This document shows positions 46,176 to 57,879 of a stretch of 64,000 nt of DNA, piece by piece (the stretch's first letter is position 1; each line of letters opens with the position of its first letter). The stretch is from Pegea sp. RAD2-039 (lineage: Eukaryota > Chordata > Thaliacea > Salpida > Salpidae). Location: contig JAQGEQ010000338.1 of the NCBI GenBank assembly GCA_034620365.1, positions 372,001-436,000 on the forward strand, given 5' to 3'. The position numbers and the translations under genes were made by a program. The notes beneath the pieces were generated by a model that did no database searches, was not told the DNA's origin, and saw nothing but the letters and a program-made list of their open reading frames with translations.

Positions 46176-46235
46176 TATATCGACATTTAGTCGACTTCAA
46201 ATTAAAGATCTAGCATTACCGACTTTGCAAGCAAC
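46176..46235 (-). ncRNA. Sm-class small RNA gene, type D
   Basis: CCCACAAAC (46283-46291, minus), 19 bp, TTATTAAG. AATTTGAA (46196-46203) then TCGAC-TAAAT-GTCGA (46180-46194), perfect. The predicted RNA 5' part (CTTGCAAAGTCGGTAATGC) is not shared with the other two type D genes, although flanks on both sides are. It is the best type D copy. Confidence 0.65.
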
Positions 46236-46814
46236 AGTAGATACTCCTAAAAATACTTAATAAAAAGTCTTGTGATTCTAGTGTTTGTGGGTTAAACACT
46301 GATTTATCACGATAAGGAGAAAAGCACTAATCCAGGATTTTGTTATTAAGCTATTTTATAAAGTTGAAATTTAAAAAATTCTAATTAAAAAAATGTTGCA
46401 AATAGAACAATAAAAATTGAAAAATTTGAAATTAATCACTTTTGTTATTGCAAAATAAACTTCAATATTTTGGTAAAACAACAAACTTAAAATACTAAAA
46501 TTATAACATTGAAAATTGAAACAACTATTTATATTTTATATTAATTATAAATTAAATTAAATATATTAATTAGTATATTTATATATCTTTTATTTATATG
46601 AAATAAAATTTCAAATGAAACTACATTTGAAGCAGTTTTGGTGATGCCGTAAATAATTTTATTTAATTAATTGAAAGTACTAATCTAAAACTAATATTCT
46701 GTCATAAGACAAGTATCAAGTTTAAAACAACCAAATAAAATTTTTACTTAAAATTTTTATGTGATTTTTCGTGAAAAATGAAAACAGTTTATATGACTGA
46801 TTTACAAATTAAAA

Positions 46815-46867
46815 TTTCGTTGAAAAATGTTTCAACTCAAAAAATTTATTATTCAAAACTTCCGAGT
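46815..46867 (-). ncRNA. Sm-class small RNA gene, type B
   Basis: AACACAAAC (46915-46923, minus), 19 bp, ATAAAGTAT. AAATTTTTTGAG precedes GTTGAA-ACATTT-TTCAAC (46819-46836). The UE has lost its CC. Two more T than usual lengthen the Sm-like site. Otherwise complete. Confidence 0.55.
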
Positions 46868-47869
46868 AATCCTAAGTTAGTTTTTTATACTTTATTACTT
46901 TGTCACTATCTAGAGTTTGTGTTATCAAGTTCAAATGAATTCTTTTTTTAAAGTTATTATGAAGGCTTTGGAAAATATCTACGATTAAATGATTTATTTT
47001 TCCTTTCATAAAAATTAATGCATACACATTCAAACTTACAGTAAATTAAAGCTTGTAACAATGTTTATGTCATTCTAATAAGTGTATAGTATACACAAAA
47101 AAAAAACGATTGAAAAACAGAAAAAAATGTTATGAGTTTTCAGCAAGGAAGACATTAAGCAATTTAATATTATTATTAATATTATTATTAGCACATACTA
47201 TTATTAAAAAAGGTAAAATATTTAGAATAAATAATTGATAAAAAGTCAATAAAATTTTTAAGTTTATTTTTGATATTATAAATTTTAAAAGAAGTCACGA
47301 AAGTAATTCCCAAATTATAGGCTTTAAAATCATGAAAAGTACATTAAAGCACAGAGAGTTAAATCATTAAAAATGAAATTTCAAATTAACCAATTATTTC
47401 AAATAACATTGAAGTTTAAATAAAGTATAACTTTCATAATGAACTGAATTTTTAATGATTTCTGCAAATTTTATGTATTTAAGTAACATGTATATCATTT
47501 TAACACTTTTTCAATTGGCATTGTCTGAGATTTCAAATGAACTTAAACAACTTGCTTTATTAAAAGCAAAAAAAGTTAACATGTTTTGATATTACATGCA
47601 GTAATTTTGTACACCGATTTCATTGTACTTTCTTAAAAAATGTTAAACTTATTTAGATTTCTAGCACCATAAACAACAGACTTTAAACATTTTTAAATAT
47701 TCCATTTTTAATTTTTAGTAATATCCTGTTAACAAGTACCTTCACAATTTATATAATTTAAAAACGATTGACCAATTTCAAAACAAATATATTTTGTAAA
47801 AAAAATACTCATTAAAAATGTGCAATCGTATTTTTAGTTTTTGAATAGCCAAAAATACTCAATTAAGAA

Positions 47870-47955
47870 AATAAAGAATAATGAACCCAAAAATATTTAA
47901 AAGAAATTACAAAGAAAACTGCTAATAGCAAACAGATTTTAACGATTTTAAGAAA
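47870..47955 (-). ncRNA. Weak candidate small RNA gene (no clear hairpin)
   Basis: The copy of the 7.7 kb candidate. ACCACAAAC (48003-48011, minus) and ATATTTTTGGG (47886-47896) are good on their own, 107-117 bp apart, but no stem follows the Sm-like site. TGCTATTAGCA in the predicted RNA is a small stem. Confidence 0.25.
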
Positions 47956-48120
47956 TTTATAGAAAACGTTCAATCTTGATATTCTTATGAGAAATAATCT
48001 TCGTTTGTGGTAACGATAGATTTTATGCAGAAAAACTATTGTTCTTAAAAAATGTTGACTTAAATGAATAAATCAATCATTAAAAAGTAAAAGTAAAATA
48101 TAAAATAAAAAAATTTCATA

Positions 48121-48197
48121 ATCAGATGCAAAAGTGCATCTTCCAAAATAATACAATAATATATTACTATTTGTACCAATTTCATAAATGAAACTGT
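48121..48197 (-). ncRNA. Sm-class small RNA gene, type A
   Basis: ACCACAAAC (48245-48253, minus), about 20 bp, TATATAACCG. TATTTTGG (48144-48151) then AGATGCA-CTTT-TGCATCT (48125-48142), a perfect 7-bp stem. The RNA 5' part contains TTTCATTTATGAAA, a second small hairpin. A run of seven T lies about 11 bp past the 3' hairpin. The sister at 8.0 kb has one G-U in the stem. Confidence 0.7.
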
Positions 48198-49037
48198 CTT
48201 TCCGCGTAACATTTCGGTTATATATTATCTTCATTCAATTTTATGTTTGTGGTATCGGTAATTTCTTCGATTGCTTTATTCAATCGAAAATGTTATTGAA
48301 AATATCATTTTTAACTGTACTTCTATCTTAACGATTATTTTATTTCCTTATTCTTCTCAAAAAATTATTTTTTTGTTTTTATTTAATTTTATATAATATT
48401 AAGTTTTAATTAAAACTGAAAATTAAACAATTTTATAGTGTAAATAGTATTTTATAAAATAGAAATTAATGGTACATTGGTCAGTGTGATTCTGTAAAAA
48501 ACTTTATTCTTTTAACTTTTTAACTGCCAAGTAGCAGTTGAATGATTTAAAAACAAAATTATTATTATTATTATATTATTATAAATTATTGTTTTTATTA
48601 TAAATTATTTAAATATATAAATGATTTATTGAACAATTGTTGCTAATCGAATCAAAATTTTCATTTGTAAAATCTTATTTAAAAATAATATACAAACAGT
48701 TTACTAATAACTAGAGAAAAGGTTTAATAGCGTCAAACTGTTTGAACTAATCTTAAATTGAAATTAAAGAACTGAAATTAGTTAGAATTTAACTCAAAAA
48801 GAGTTTAACAAAACTAATTGAGCCTAATTGTTGAGTCTAACCATCAATTTGGTAATCAACTGCTTATTGACATCAGCAATTATTAGCAGTCTACAGATGG
48901 TAACCTAAAAAAACTCTCGAATAAAAATTTAAAAAAGTTGCTAAATACAATTAAAAATTTTTTTAAAAAAAATTAATAAATTTTTTTATTATAAAAAAAA
49001 AATTTTTAATTTTATATTTTTAAAATAAACCTCTTTT

Positions 49038-49050
49038 GCGCCAAGTAGCG
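49038..49050 (-). promoter_or_regulatory. CTCF-like site, divergent
   Basis: CGCTACTTGGCGC on the minus strand, unchanged from the 8.77 kb copy although the flanking A/T runs have changed. Confidence 0.4.
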
Positions 49051-49335
49051 TAAAATAAAAATTTTTAATAACTATTTTTTTTTAAATTCATTTCTGCTAC
49101 AATATAGAAAATAGAAAGTTTTATAATTATCCAGACTGAAAAATGTGTTTAAAATGTCCGTTTTAAAATTACTAATTTTGCTAAAACATTTTGTTTCATA
49201 AAAATTTGTAAACATTCGGTCATTTTATCAGTTACATGCTTTTACGTCAAAAAGTAAATGTTAAACATAAATAAGTTTTATGCTGCTAATTGTTGCGAAT
49301 TGAAACTCAAGGTAGTCTTAGTATTTATTAATTAA

Positions 49336-49392
49336 TTTTCGTTAAAAGTAATTCAAATTCAAACGAATAATAACAGGTTTCTTACACTACAA
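49336..49392 (-). pseudogene. Decayed type B small RNA gene
   Basis: Intact CCCACAAAC (49440-49448, minus) with the same broken hairpin region (49340-49365) as at 9.07 kb. Confidence 0.4.
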
Positions 49393-49693
49393 TGGATTTA
49401 ACAACCTTTTCATTTATTATTAATTGGTTACAATTTAGAGTTTGTGGGATCAATTTTAAACTAATAAATTTTGGTAAATTTTATATTGTTACAATTTTAT
49501 ACTAATTTTGTTTGTACCAATAATTAAGTTACAATAAAGATTGTTTTTCACCTTTAAGTCAAATTTTATGTTTAAGCATTATTTGTCAACAAATAATTTA
49601 ATATTAAAATTAAAAAAATATCGTACTATAGATTGATCCCACAAACTCTAGATAGAAAACAACGTTTATAAATAATAAAAAAGTATATCTTTA

Positions 49694-49756
49694 AAACCTT
49701 TCTTTCTGATAACAAATCGTTTACATAATTTTGAGTTGAAATACTTTTCAACGAAA
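49694..49756 (+). ncRNA. Sm-class small RNA gene, type B
   Basis: CCCACAAAC (49638-49646), 20 bp, TATAAATAA. AATTTTGAG (49727-49735) is a canonical Sm site, followed by GTTGAAA-TACT-TTTCAAC (49735-49752), perfect. Every element is at consensus, so it is a good reference for type B. Confidence 0.7.
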
Positions 49757-50661
49757 CTTCATTCAGTAAATCAGTACAAAATTTCAAGTTCCTATTTTCT
49801 AAAAAAAATTGACAAAACACTTGATTACTTTAAAGTTATTTCCTTTTCATATTGTTTAATCAAAATCATTATATTTCTTTAACAAGCTCCATTTATCAAA
49901 CACTTTAATATCTTCAGTATTCATTCTTTACAATAAGATTTGACTTATAAGATGGTATCGTGAGATAACCCTTATATTGATATAAAAACATCTTCTGATC
50001 AAAAGATTAAGAAAATTAAAAGTCATTAAGGAACTAATTTTATATTTTTGAATTAATTGGAAGAATATTTTGATTAATTTTGACCGACACGCAGTAGTTT
50101 TAATGTAGTTCACAGATTTTTGATCTATTTATTATTATAGAGAGATTTAAGAGTTGTTGAAATTATAACTCGCATTTTCAATTTTTCATTTTTGATTCAA
50201 AGAAAAGATTTATGATGAAACAGTCTTTAAAAACGTCAAATTAAGATTTTAGTTGTTTCTTACTGATTATGAAGAATTTAAATCATATTGTTTGTTTAAA
50301 AATTGTTTAGATAGCATAAAATACTCAATGAAGAAAGTAAGGAATTTAATATATGATGAATCCTAAAATATTTAAAAGAAATTAAAAAGAAAATTACTAA
50401 CAGCAAACACAATTTAAAAACCTTCGAACAATTTAGAGAAAACGCTCAATCCTGATGTTCTTACGAAAAACAATATTAGTTTTTTCGATAGATTTTGGGC
50501 ACAAAAAAATGGTTGTTTGTTAAAAAATGTTGACTTAAATGCATAAAAAAAAGATTAAAAGAAAATTTAAGTTATACTTTTTTACAAGGAATTTGTAAAC
50601 ATCAAACAATCTCAAAAAAACGCAAAATCTTATTTTTAACCTTGGAAAAAACTTACTTGAC

Positions 50662-50729
50662 AACCAGATGCAAAATTGCATCTTCCAAATTATTATCTTA
50701 ATTTCAAATTACGAGATAAAACGATTTCA
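50662..50729 (-). ncRNA. Sm-class small RNA gene, type A
   Basis: ACCACAAAC (50777-50785, minus) and TATATAACCG. TAATTTGG (50685-50692) then AGATGCA-ATTT-TGCATCT (50666-50683), perfect. The 5' part resembles that of its duplicate at 10.4 kb (ATGAAATCGTTTT) but not other type A genes. Confidence 0.7.
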
Positions 50730-51071
50730 TATTTCCGTAAGCTTTACGGTTATATATAATTTTAATTCAATCTTATGTTTGTGGTATCGGTAAATTTTTC
50801 GATGGCTTTAATCAATCGATAATGTTATTGTTGATATTATTTTTATAATTATACATTAGTTCAAATTAAATTTAAGTATCATTAAACTGAGCTTCCATCA
50901 AAAACAGTTATTTTAATTCTTGGTTCAACTAAATAATTAAGTATTTTATAAATCAAAAATTAATAGTACATTGGTTAATAGGACTATTTAAAATCTTTAT
51001 TGTTTTAGATAATGTAAACAAATCAGGAAAAAAAGATAATACTACAAAAAACAAGTCGACTGTTTCCTTTT

Positions 51072-51087
51072 CCGCTACTTGGCGCTA
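51072..51087 (+). promoter_or_regulatory. CTCF-like site, CTTGG variant
   Basis: CCGCTACTTGGCGCTA, same place relative to the 50.8 kb type A promoter (about 290 bp upstream) as at 10.8 kb. Confidence 0.45.
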
Positions 51088-51546
51088 GACGGGTTGTTAT
51101 CAAAAAACACTTTAAAAAATACATCATTTATTATAATTATAATATTACTTTCAGTTTAAAGAAAATATCATATAACATATTTTGACATTTCTATTTTCTT
51201 AGGAATCTGGAAAAGGTTAGTAAGTCATATAGTTTCCATCCTTAAAAATTAATTTTAATTTTTTTAAATTGATATATCAACGGCAAAAAATTACAATTTT
51301 TAAAACAGTAGAATCAAAATTATATTTTTGATATTTTATCTCATGATAGTAAAAAGAGAAATTACCGAGCTGATATTTAATGATTTTGATTAAATAATAA
51401 TAAAAAACAAAATACTATTTCTTTTGAATGAAAAGTTTTCAATTAGTAAAAAATCTGTCATATTACCAATAACATGTTTACAAAAATATTTTGTGATCAA
51501 TAATAACTCAAGTTATTAAACTTATTTATTATTTAAAGTTTCTTTG

Positions 51547-51608
51547 TAAAGTAAAACTTTGAATTTAACTCCAAATTTACAAACTTTGCAATCCTTTACG
51601 AAAGATTG
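51547..51608 (-). ncRNA. Sm-class small RNA gene, type B'
   Basis: CCCATACAC (51656-51664, minus), 19 bp, TATAAGAAA. AAATTTGG (51571-51578) then GTTAAATTCAAAGTTTTAC (51551-51569), a stem with one mismatch, as in the 11.3 kb copy. Confidence 0.5.
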
Positions 51609-51836
51609 AGTTTTACTTTTATCTTATTTTCTTATAAACGTTATTGCAATCTGAAGTGTATGGGATCAATTTCAAATGAAAATAATTTTATAATTTTATT
51701 GATAAGCATTTTGTTGACAAATATTGTTCAAATATAAAATTTGATTTTAAAGTTGATAAGAAAATTTATTTTAAGTTTACTATCATACAAACCAAATTAG
51801 TTTAAATTTTCTTATCCAGTTGTATTTCATTAAGAT

Positions 51837-51902
51837 AATCAAATGCAAAACTGCATCTTCCAAATTAGTATTGTTATCCAGATAAGAAATAAAATGATAT
51901 AA
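51837..51902 (-). ncRNA. Sm-class small RNA gene, type A
   Basis: ACCACAAAC (51950-51958, minus) and TATATAACCG. TAATTTGG (51860-51867) then AGATGCA-GTTT-TGCATTT (51841-51858) with one G-U. Closely like the 11.6 kb gene. Confidence 0.65.
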
Positions 51903-52100
51903 CTTCTTCATAAGCTTTACGGTTATATATTATCTTCATTCAATCTTATGTTTGTGGTATCGGTAAATTTTTCGATGGCTTTATTCAATCGATAAAGTTA
52001 TTGTTGATATTAATGTTATAAAGATACTGTTATATATAACATTAATATCGTGTTTTTAACTAATATTAACTATAATTAACTTTTTTATTATTTAAAGTTT

Positions 52101-52158
52101 AGTTGTAAAGTACTTTAGCTCCAAATTTGAAAACTTTGCACTCCTTTAGGAAAGATTG
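52101..52158 (-). ncRNA. Sm-class small RNA gene, type B'
   Basis: CCCATACAC (52206-52214, minus), 19 bp, TATAAGAAA. AAATTTGG (52121-52128), AGC, then TAAAGTACTTTA (52106-52117). The UE is better than in the 11.9 kb copy; the stem is equally short. Confidence 0.5.
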
Positions 52159-53056
52159 AGTTTTACTTTTATCTTATTTTCTTATAAACGTTGTTGCAAT
52201 CTGAAGTGTATGGGATCAAGTTCAAATGAAACTAATTTTATAATTGTATTGATAAGCATTTTGTTGACAAATTTTGTTCAAATAGAAAATTTGATTTTAA
52301 GGTTGATAAGAAAAGTTTTATAAATTTACTATTATACAAACCAAATTAGTTTAATTTTTCATTTCAAGTTTTATTTAATTCAGACTTAAATTTATTCTAC
52401 TTCGATGATTAAAATTAAAAATGATCAGTCGTACTGATGATCAAAAATTAAATCAAAACCAGGTGACTTTTTGTTTTTAAAAATAAAATTTTATAAGACT
52501 CGCAGATTATTTTCGTTTGATCTTCAAAATAATTTATAAATCATACAAACATTTAAAGTAATTTAATCAGCGGCTAGTTAAGTATTAGATATTTGTTCTT
52601 AGCCAAGATATTCTATTTGCTAGACAACACAAACAATAAAAGCAAAAAGTTATATAAAAAGTTAATGGGTTTTTAATTAATCTACAAGATTTAATTTAAC
52701 CTGTTTATGCTATTTATATTATCAAAATTACATTTGGTTTGAACTTTTGAAAAATATATTCTGCAAAAGTTAATATTTATATCAGTAAACATTTGCTCGA
52801 ATATTATATATACAATTTATATTTGTTAAATTTGTGTTTAACTTTGCTTAATTACGATTTATTTAATTACGATTAATCGTTTACACTGAAATAGAAACTT
52901 TTGTATTCCTCAGAGTTAATTTACAACTTTAACAAACTTCATGATATTTAATGGTGAAATTAAATGTTGATTATTTGCTGATGAGACTTAACATCATTTT
53001 ATTTTAAAGAAAATACAATCTCTGTATTTCTTACTTATGAAAAATACTTAGTTGAT

Positions 53057-53118
53057 AAACAGATGCAAAAGTACATCTTCCAAATATTGCATTTATAAAT
53101 ACTGGATTTGGTATTTCA
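53057..53118 (-). ncRNA. Sm-class small RNA gene, type A
   Basis: GCCACAAAC (53166-53174, minus) with a TTATATATAA box. AATATTTGG (53080-53088) then AGATGTA-CTTT-TGCATCT (53061-53078), paired throughout with one U-G. The first copy at 12.8 kb is mismatched. Confidence 0.6.
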
Positions 53119-53219
53119 GTGAAAAAGGATTTTTAATGTTATATATAAGCTGCATAAGACCTTATGTTTGTGGCTTCATCAAAAGTTCAGTATACTTTAA
53201 TCATTTAAAATGATATTCA

Positions 53220-54520
53220 AAAGATGATTACGATGTTTACTAAAGTAATTTGTTTAATTTATTAATTTAAGATATAATGCTTTTTTTAGTTTTTTTGAAG
53301 ATCACATTATATATAGAAATTATAAATAGTTGAAAGATGCAACTACTATTAAAACTTTTATAAAAATTTTAAAATATATTTTGTAGTGAGTAAAAGAAAT
53401 AGATTTACTATCTAAAGAAAAAAATTTTCAAAATGGTTTATTATTTTTCTATTTTTATTAAATAAACTATTGTCTTGCTTGGTGACTACGCAAGAAAAAA
53501 TTAATATTTGTTTTAACTAAATATAAATACTTATTTCTCAGAAAGTATTTTATTCAATTTCAAAAGTTAATTTATGGTAAACTGTATTCACTATTTAAGT
53601 AATAAAAATTACATTTGCTTTTAACTATCAAAATATACATGTTGTAAAAGTTATAATTGTTATCTGTAAACATCACCTCAAATATTTTATATAAAATTAA
53701 ATGTAACTGTTATAAAATTTTATAGTTATTATATATTAGCTTTGTTTCTTTCTTTTTTGAGACTAATGAAAAAATTAATTTTTGATTTTAATAAAAAAAA
53801 TCAAAATTGTTATTTTAGATTTATAGTAACATCATAACAATATTTTTTTCAATAATAATATCAGTAAAGTATACATAATATTTGAAGAAACCACAAAATA
53901 CGAATTTTAAAAACTTTTTTTTTACAACCATACATAATTTAATTTTTGCAAACATTACTTCAAGTTAAAGTCAATAATTTGAAAGTTTCATTTTTTTATC
54001 TATTTTATCAAAAAGTCTTGTTATATGACAAAAGGAGGCAAAAAAAAACAAATTTTCTAAAGTTGTTAATTTCGTCTTTCGTAAGTCTATAGTAGAAAAA
54101 CTACATTTTAAAAATTACTAAAATTTTATTCTTCTTAAAATAATTTTTTTTCTTATTAATCGTACAAACTTAATTGTATATCTGACTTTGCAAATTAAGA
54201 ATAGTTTATTGTCTTCCTTGTTAATTATGCAAAATAATAGAATTTAATTGTTTCTTTAAATAAAAATAGTCTCTTTGTTGAAAAGCCAAAGGTCAAATAG
54301 TAATTTTGACATTAAAACTGATACATAATTTATTAAAAAATTAAGATGTAATTAATTTGTTATACAAACGAAATTAGTTTAAGGTTCTAATTAGTTGAGA
54401 AAATAATTTTTTACGAAGTTTTATTTGAGTCAGATTTAAAGTGATTTCTACATTGATGCTTCAATAGAAACTTAGTGGTCGTGCTGACAAATAAACATTA
54501 AAAGAAATTCAAGTCAGAAG
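53220..54520. other. AT-rich stretch, no gene seen
   Basis: This interval separates the two halves of the large duplicated tract and has no partner in the 13 kb region. I see no UE, Sm/hairpin pair or coding frame. Confidence 0.45.
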
Positions 54521-54738
54521 CCATGTTAGTTTTTATGTTTATAAACTGTTTATAACAATTATAGACTATATTATCTTTGTTTACATACTCATCAAAGATA
54601 TATTTTTAGATTATCAAATACCATACAAAGATCAGTTTTTATAATAATAACTAATTTCAGTTGTTTAATCTATTTTCAAGATAAATAATATAATGTTTCG
54701 AAATCATATTAAGATTGAAATATTTTTTATGTTTGATA

Positions 54739-54752
54739 GCGCACTATAGTGG
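54739..54752 (-). promoter_or_regulatory. CTCF-like site, divergent
   Basis: Minus strand CCACTATAGTGCGC, then TATC. Two positions off the CTCF core; same variant at 60.85 kb and close to 18.0 kb. Confidence 0.4.
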
Positions 54753-55073
54753 AAATGAAAACTTCAAGTAGAATTACAGTTTTTAACAAAAGTTTATCAA
54801 ATTTTTGTGAAAATGTTTACAGCTGATCTCTAGCAATAATTTTAAGTATACTGTAAAGTATATTTACAGTTTTTGAAATTTAGAAGTTATTTATATATTT
54901 TATTGCAGGCACAAAACTGTTTTCACTTTAGGGTGATATTTTTGAATTCATTTCCACAAAATCAAAGTTGCTTCTAGATAAATAACTTTTTTTATTTTTA
55001 TTATGAATAGCTTAGATAGTGAACAAAAATCTTTATTACTAAATTCTTAATAAAAAATTTTTTTTTACTCTGT

Positions 55074-55087
55074 GCGCCACCTAGCGG
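55074..55087 (-). promoter_or_regulatory. CTCF-like site, full match
   Basis: Minus strand CCGCTAGGTGGCGC, the inverted counterpart of the 5.87 kb site with matching flank (ATTTTGGTTACAACAACAAT). Confidence 0.6.
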
Positions 55088-56254
55088 TTAGTGTATTTTG
55101 GTTACAACAACAATATTCAGAAACATAATTAGTATTTTATTGAACCACTTTAATGAATTCTACAATTTGTAGATTGGTGGATGTTTTGTACAACAAAGCA
55201 AAATTAATTTTTCTTTGTTTTTCTTATTGTTAAAATATAATCATTAGGCTTTTTTGTAAATATTTTTTAAACAGAGTTAAATCGTTAAAAATCAAATTTC
55301 AAATTAGCTTATTATTTCAAAAAACATCAAATCACTTTAAAATTTAGTTTCCATAATAAACATAATTTCTAATGTTAGCTGCAAATTTTCATTATTTAAG
55401 TAGCACGCATATCTTTAGTGATACTTTTTCAATTGGCTTTGTCTGAGATTTCAAATTAACTAAATTTTCAAAATGCCAAATAAAACCTTATATAAAAAAT
55501 AGTTTTCATAATGAATAGAAATTCTAATGTTAACTGCAAAAAAAATGTTGGTTAAATAACATAATTCTATTTGTAGATTACAACTTTGCTTTAAATTTAT
55601 TCTAATCAATAATCACAGAAACACTTTATCTGGCATTTTCAACGTGTACTTATTAATTTATTAATTATAAATATTATTTTTGTTGCTTAGTTTTCTATTT
55701 TAACTAGAACTCTCAGTAGAAATACTTAGTTTGCTCATAAAAAAAGTTTTTATTCATAATTATTAAATAGAATTATATTAAAAGGTGTACATCAATGAAA
55801 TAAACCTATAAGTATAAATTTGTTGTATGTCAACTTTTGTACAGAATAAAAACTCAAGATATTCAACTTTTTTAAAAAATGACGTTTTTTTGAAAAGTAG
55901 TTAAGCTCTTAATGTTTAAGCAGCTAAGACCCAAAATACTGATTGAAATATATTTTACATTTTGCTTATGTGTCAAGCCAACAAATAATTAAGCTGATTT
56001 TATTGAGTTTTTTGTTGAATATTTTCCCTTGACTAAGTATCTGTAATTACGCATAAAGTTTTCAGTTTCAATAGAATTGTTAGAATTTTGATGAATGAAT
56101 GAAACAACAACTAAAGCTAATTACATCATTAATTTGATTGAGGAACTGAAATACAAACTTTTGTTATTTGTAGAAATAATTTAACTTAATTTTTATTTGT
56201 ATAAAAAATTGTATTGAATTGCCGAAAATAAAAATGAATAAAGTTTTAAAGAGA

Positions 56255-56341
56255 ATTTCTCCTGAGAATCTTATTCGCTTGTTGCTTCACTCTTCATTTA
56301 TGCAGTTATATAATATCGGCATAAAATCTGATGTTTGTGGT
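56255..56341 (-). pseudogene. Type A promoter without its RNA 3' half
   Basis: ACCACAAAC (56333-56341, minus), 19 bp and a TTATATAAC box are intact and match the 4.7 and 14.2 kb genes. The next part jumps from AAGATTCTCAGG straight to GAGAAATTCTCTTT. The Sm site, hairpin and about 100 bp after it, present at 4.73-4.84 kb, are deleted. Confidence 0.6.
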
Positions 56342-57818
56342 ATCGTTAAATGTTGCTCATTTTATAAATACATTTTTAATTTTATTGAAAATATTATTGT
56401 GATAAGGATAATATTGGTTTGCTTTAAAATCAGATATCAGTAAAATAATTATCTTACTTTTTTTAGCTCATAAAAGCTAATATAAAATTATTCAAACTCA
56501 AAACTACTTGTATTAAGCTTAAAAATTGAGATTTTATTAAGCTACAATAAGAAAATTGTAATTAAAAAGATTGTTACAAATAGAGAAATAAAAGTTAAAA
56601 AACTTTTGTTGTTGCAATACTAGTTTCAACACTTTGGTAAAACCACAAATTTAAAATAACAATATATAAAATTAAATATTTTTATTTATATGATATAAAA
56701 TTTCAGATAAGACTACATTTGTTTTTGATGATGGCTTAAATAATTTTATAAAAAAATTTCTAATGATAAGTCTGTTTGAATCTGTATATGACATTCATAA
56801 TTGCAAATAGTTATAACAAGTTATCACCAAAAAATTAAATTATTTGCTTTTTATAACAAAAAAGACTTTCAAACATCTTATCAAAGAAATCCCTAGTATA
56901 ATCTGGTAAATGTAAAATTTATAAATAAAATTATATTTAAGTTTTTGCAGAAGTAAGATAGATTAATTAAATAAATATTTAGTTGATATAAATCAAATAA
57001 CAAAATCAAGCAAAAATATTATTTATAAATTGTAGATTTTATGTTATTGAGAAGTTTTGATAATTTGAGAAAAACTTATTCCATCGTAATAAACATTTAA
57101 ATTAAACATAAAAATATAAATATAAATCGTTGTTTTTATAATTATAATGTAATAGTTATTTATATTACTTCTTTTTTAATTCCATTGAAAAATTTCAATT
57201 TTTGTTGAAATGAAAAAACCAGAATTTTCAAATAACTTATAATGTGAAGTAAATTGAACCAATAATAACATTAGAAAAATAGTATTTTCAACAACAATAA
57301 CAATAAAGTAAATCATAGTTAATATTTGAAGAATTTGCTACTTTAGGTGATTTTATTGCTTTTTTATAACCATAGATAGCAATGATCTGGAAAATATTTC
57401 ATTAATTTATGGACCATAATATGAAAGATGTACTTTTATATCTAATTAATTTCAAGTTTTTTATATTACAAAAAGACAAAAATTTTCAGATTTCCACAAA
57501 ATAGGTGGATCTTTTAGATTTTAAAATATATATTATTAAAATTAATCTTTAAAAATTTATCAACTTCTTGTTATTATAATCTATTATTATTATTTTTTTG
57601 TTATCTTTGAAATAATTTTGTTTATTAATTTCTTTTCTTGTTTATGTTTATACTTTATAATTTTTCTTATCAACTTAAAAATCGATTTTTTATATTTCAG
57701 CATTATCTGTCAACAAGAAGTTTATTATTGAAACTAGAAAAATTTAATCGTTTGAACTTGATCCCACAAACACTAGATTTCAGAAAAGTTTATAAATAAT
57801 AAAACGTACATTCAAACT

Positions 57819-57879
57819 GGACACTAAAAACGTGTTACAATCGTTTAAAAATTTGGAGTTGAATTACTTTTCAACGAAA
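57819..57879 (+). ncRNA. Sm-class small RNA gene, type B
   Basis: CCCACAAAC (57763-57771), 19 bp, TATAAATAA. AAATTTGG (57849-57856) then GTTGAA-TTACTT-TTCAAC (57858-57875). CTTGAGTTTCTATTC begins 24 bp past the stem. The promoter side is an inverted duplicate of the 3.2 kb locus, which carries a different hairpin. Confidence 0.7.

Larger units (their letters stand above)
47337..53220. repeat. Second copy of 7.1-12.97 kb
   Basis: It holds the same ordered set of loci as the first copy: weak 48.0, A 48.1, decayed B 49.4, B 49.7, A 50.7, B' 51.6, A 51.9, B' 52.1, A 53.1 kb. Several elements degraded in the first copy are intact here (UE at 50.8 kb, hairpin at 53.1 kb). Confidence 0.85.
54520..55720. 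repeat. Segment duplicated at 60.63-61.8 kb (direct)
   Basis: The copies share CCATGTTAGTTTTT, the two CTCF-like sites about 335 bp apart, and the block CAAATCACTTTAAAATTTA. No small-RNA gene lies inside either copy. Confidence 0.8.

Noticed and set aside
263..53118. Nematode-style piRNA (21U) genes
   Set aside because: The CTGTTTCA upstream motif is not used, and the conserved Sm site and hairpin after the start have no place in 21U-RNA genes.
4710..57879. Spliced-leader RNA genes
   Set aside because: Sm site and 3' hairpin would fit, but I find no shared 5' exon followed by a GT donor at a constant place; the 5' parts differ from copy to copy.
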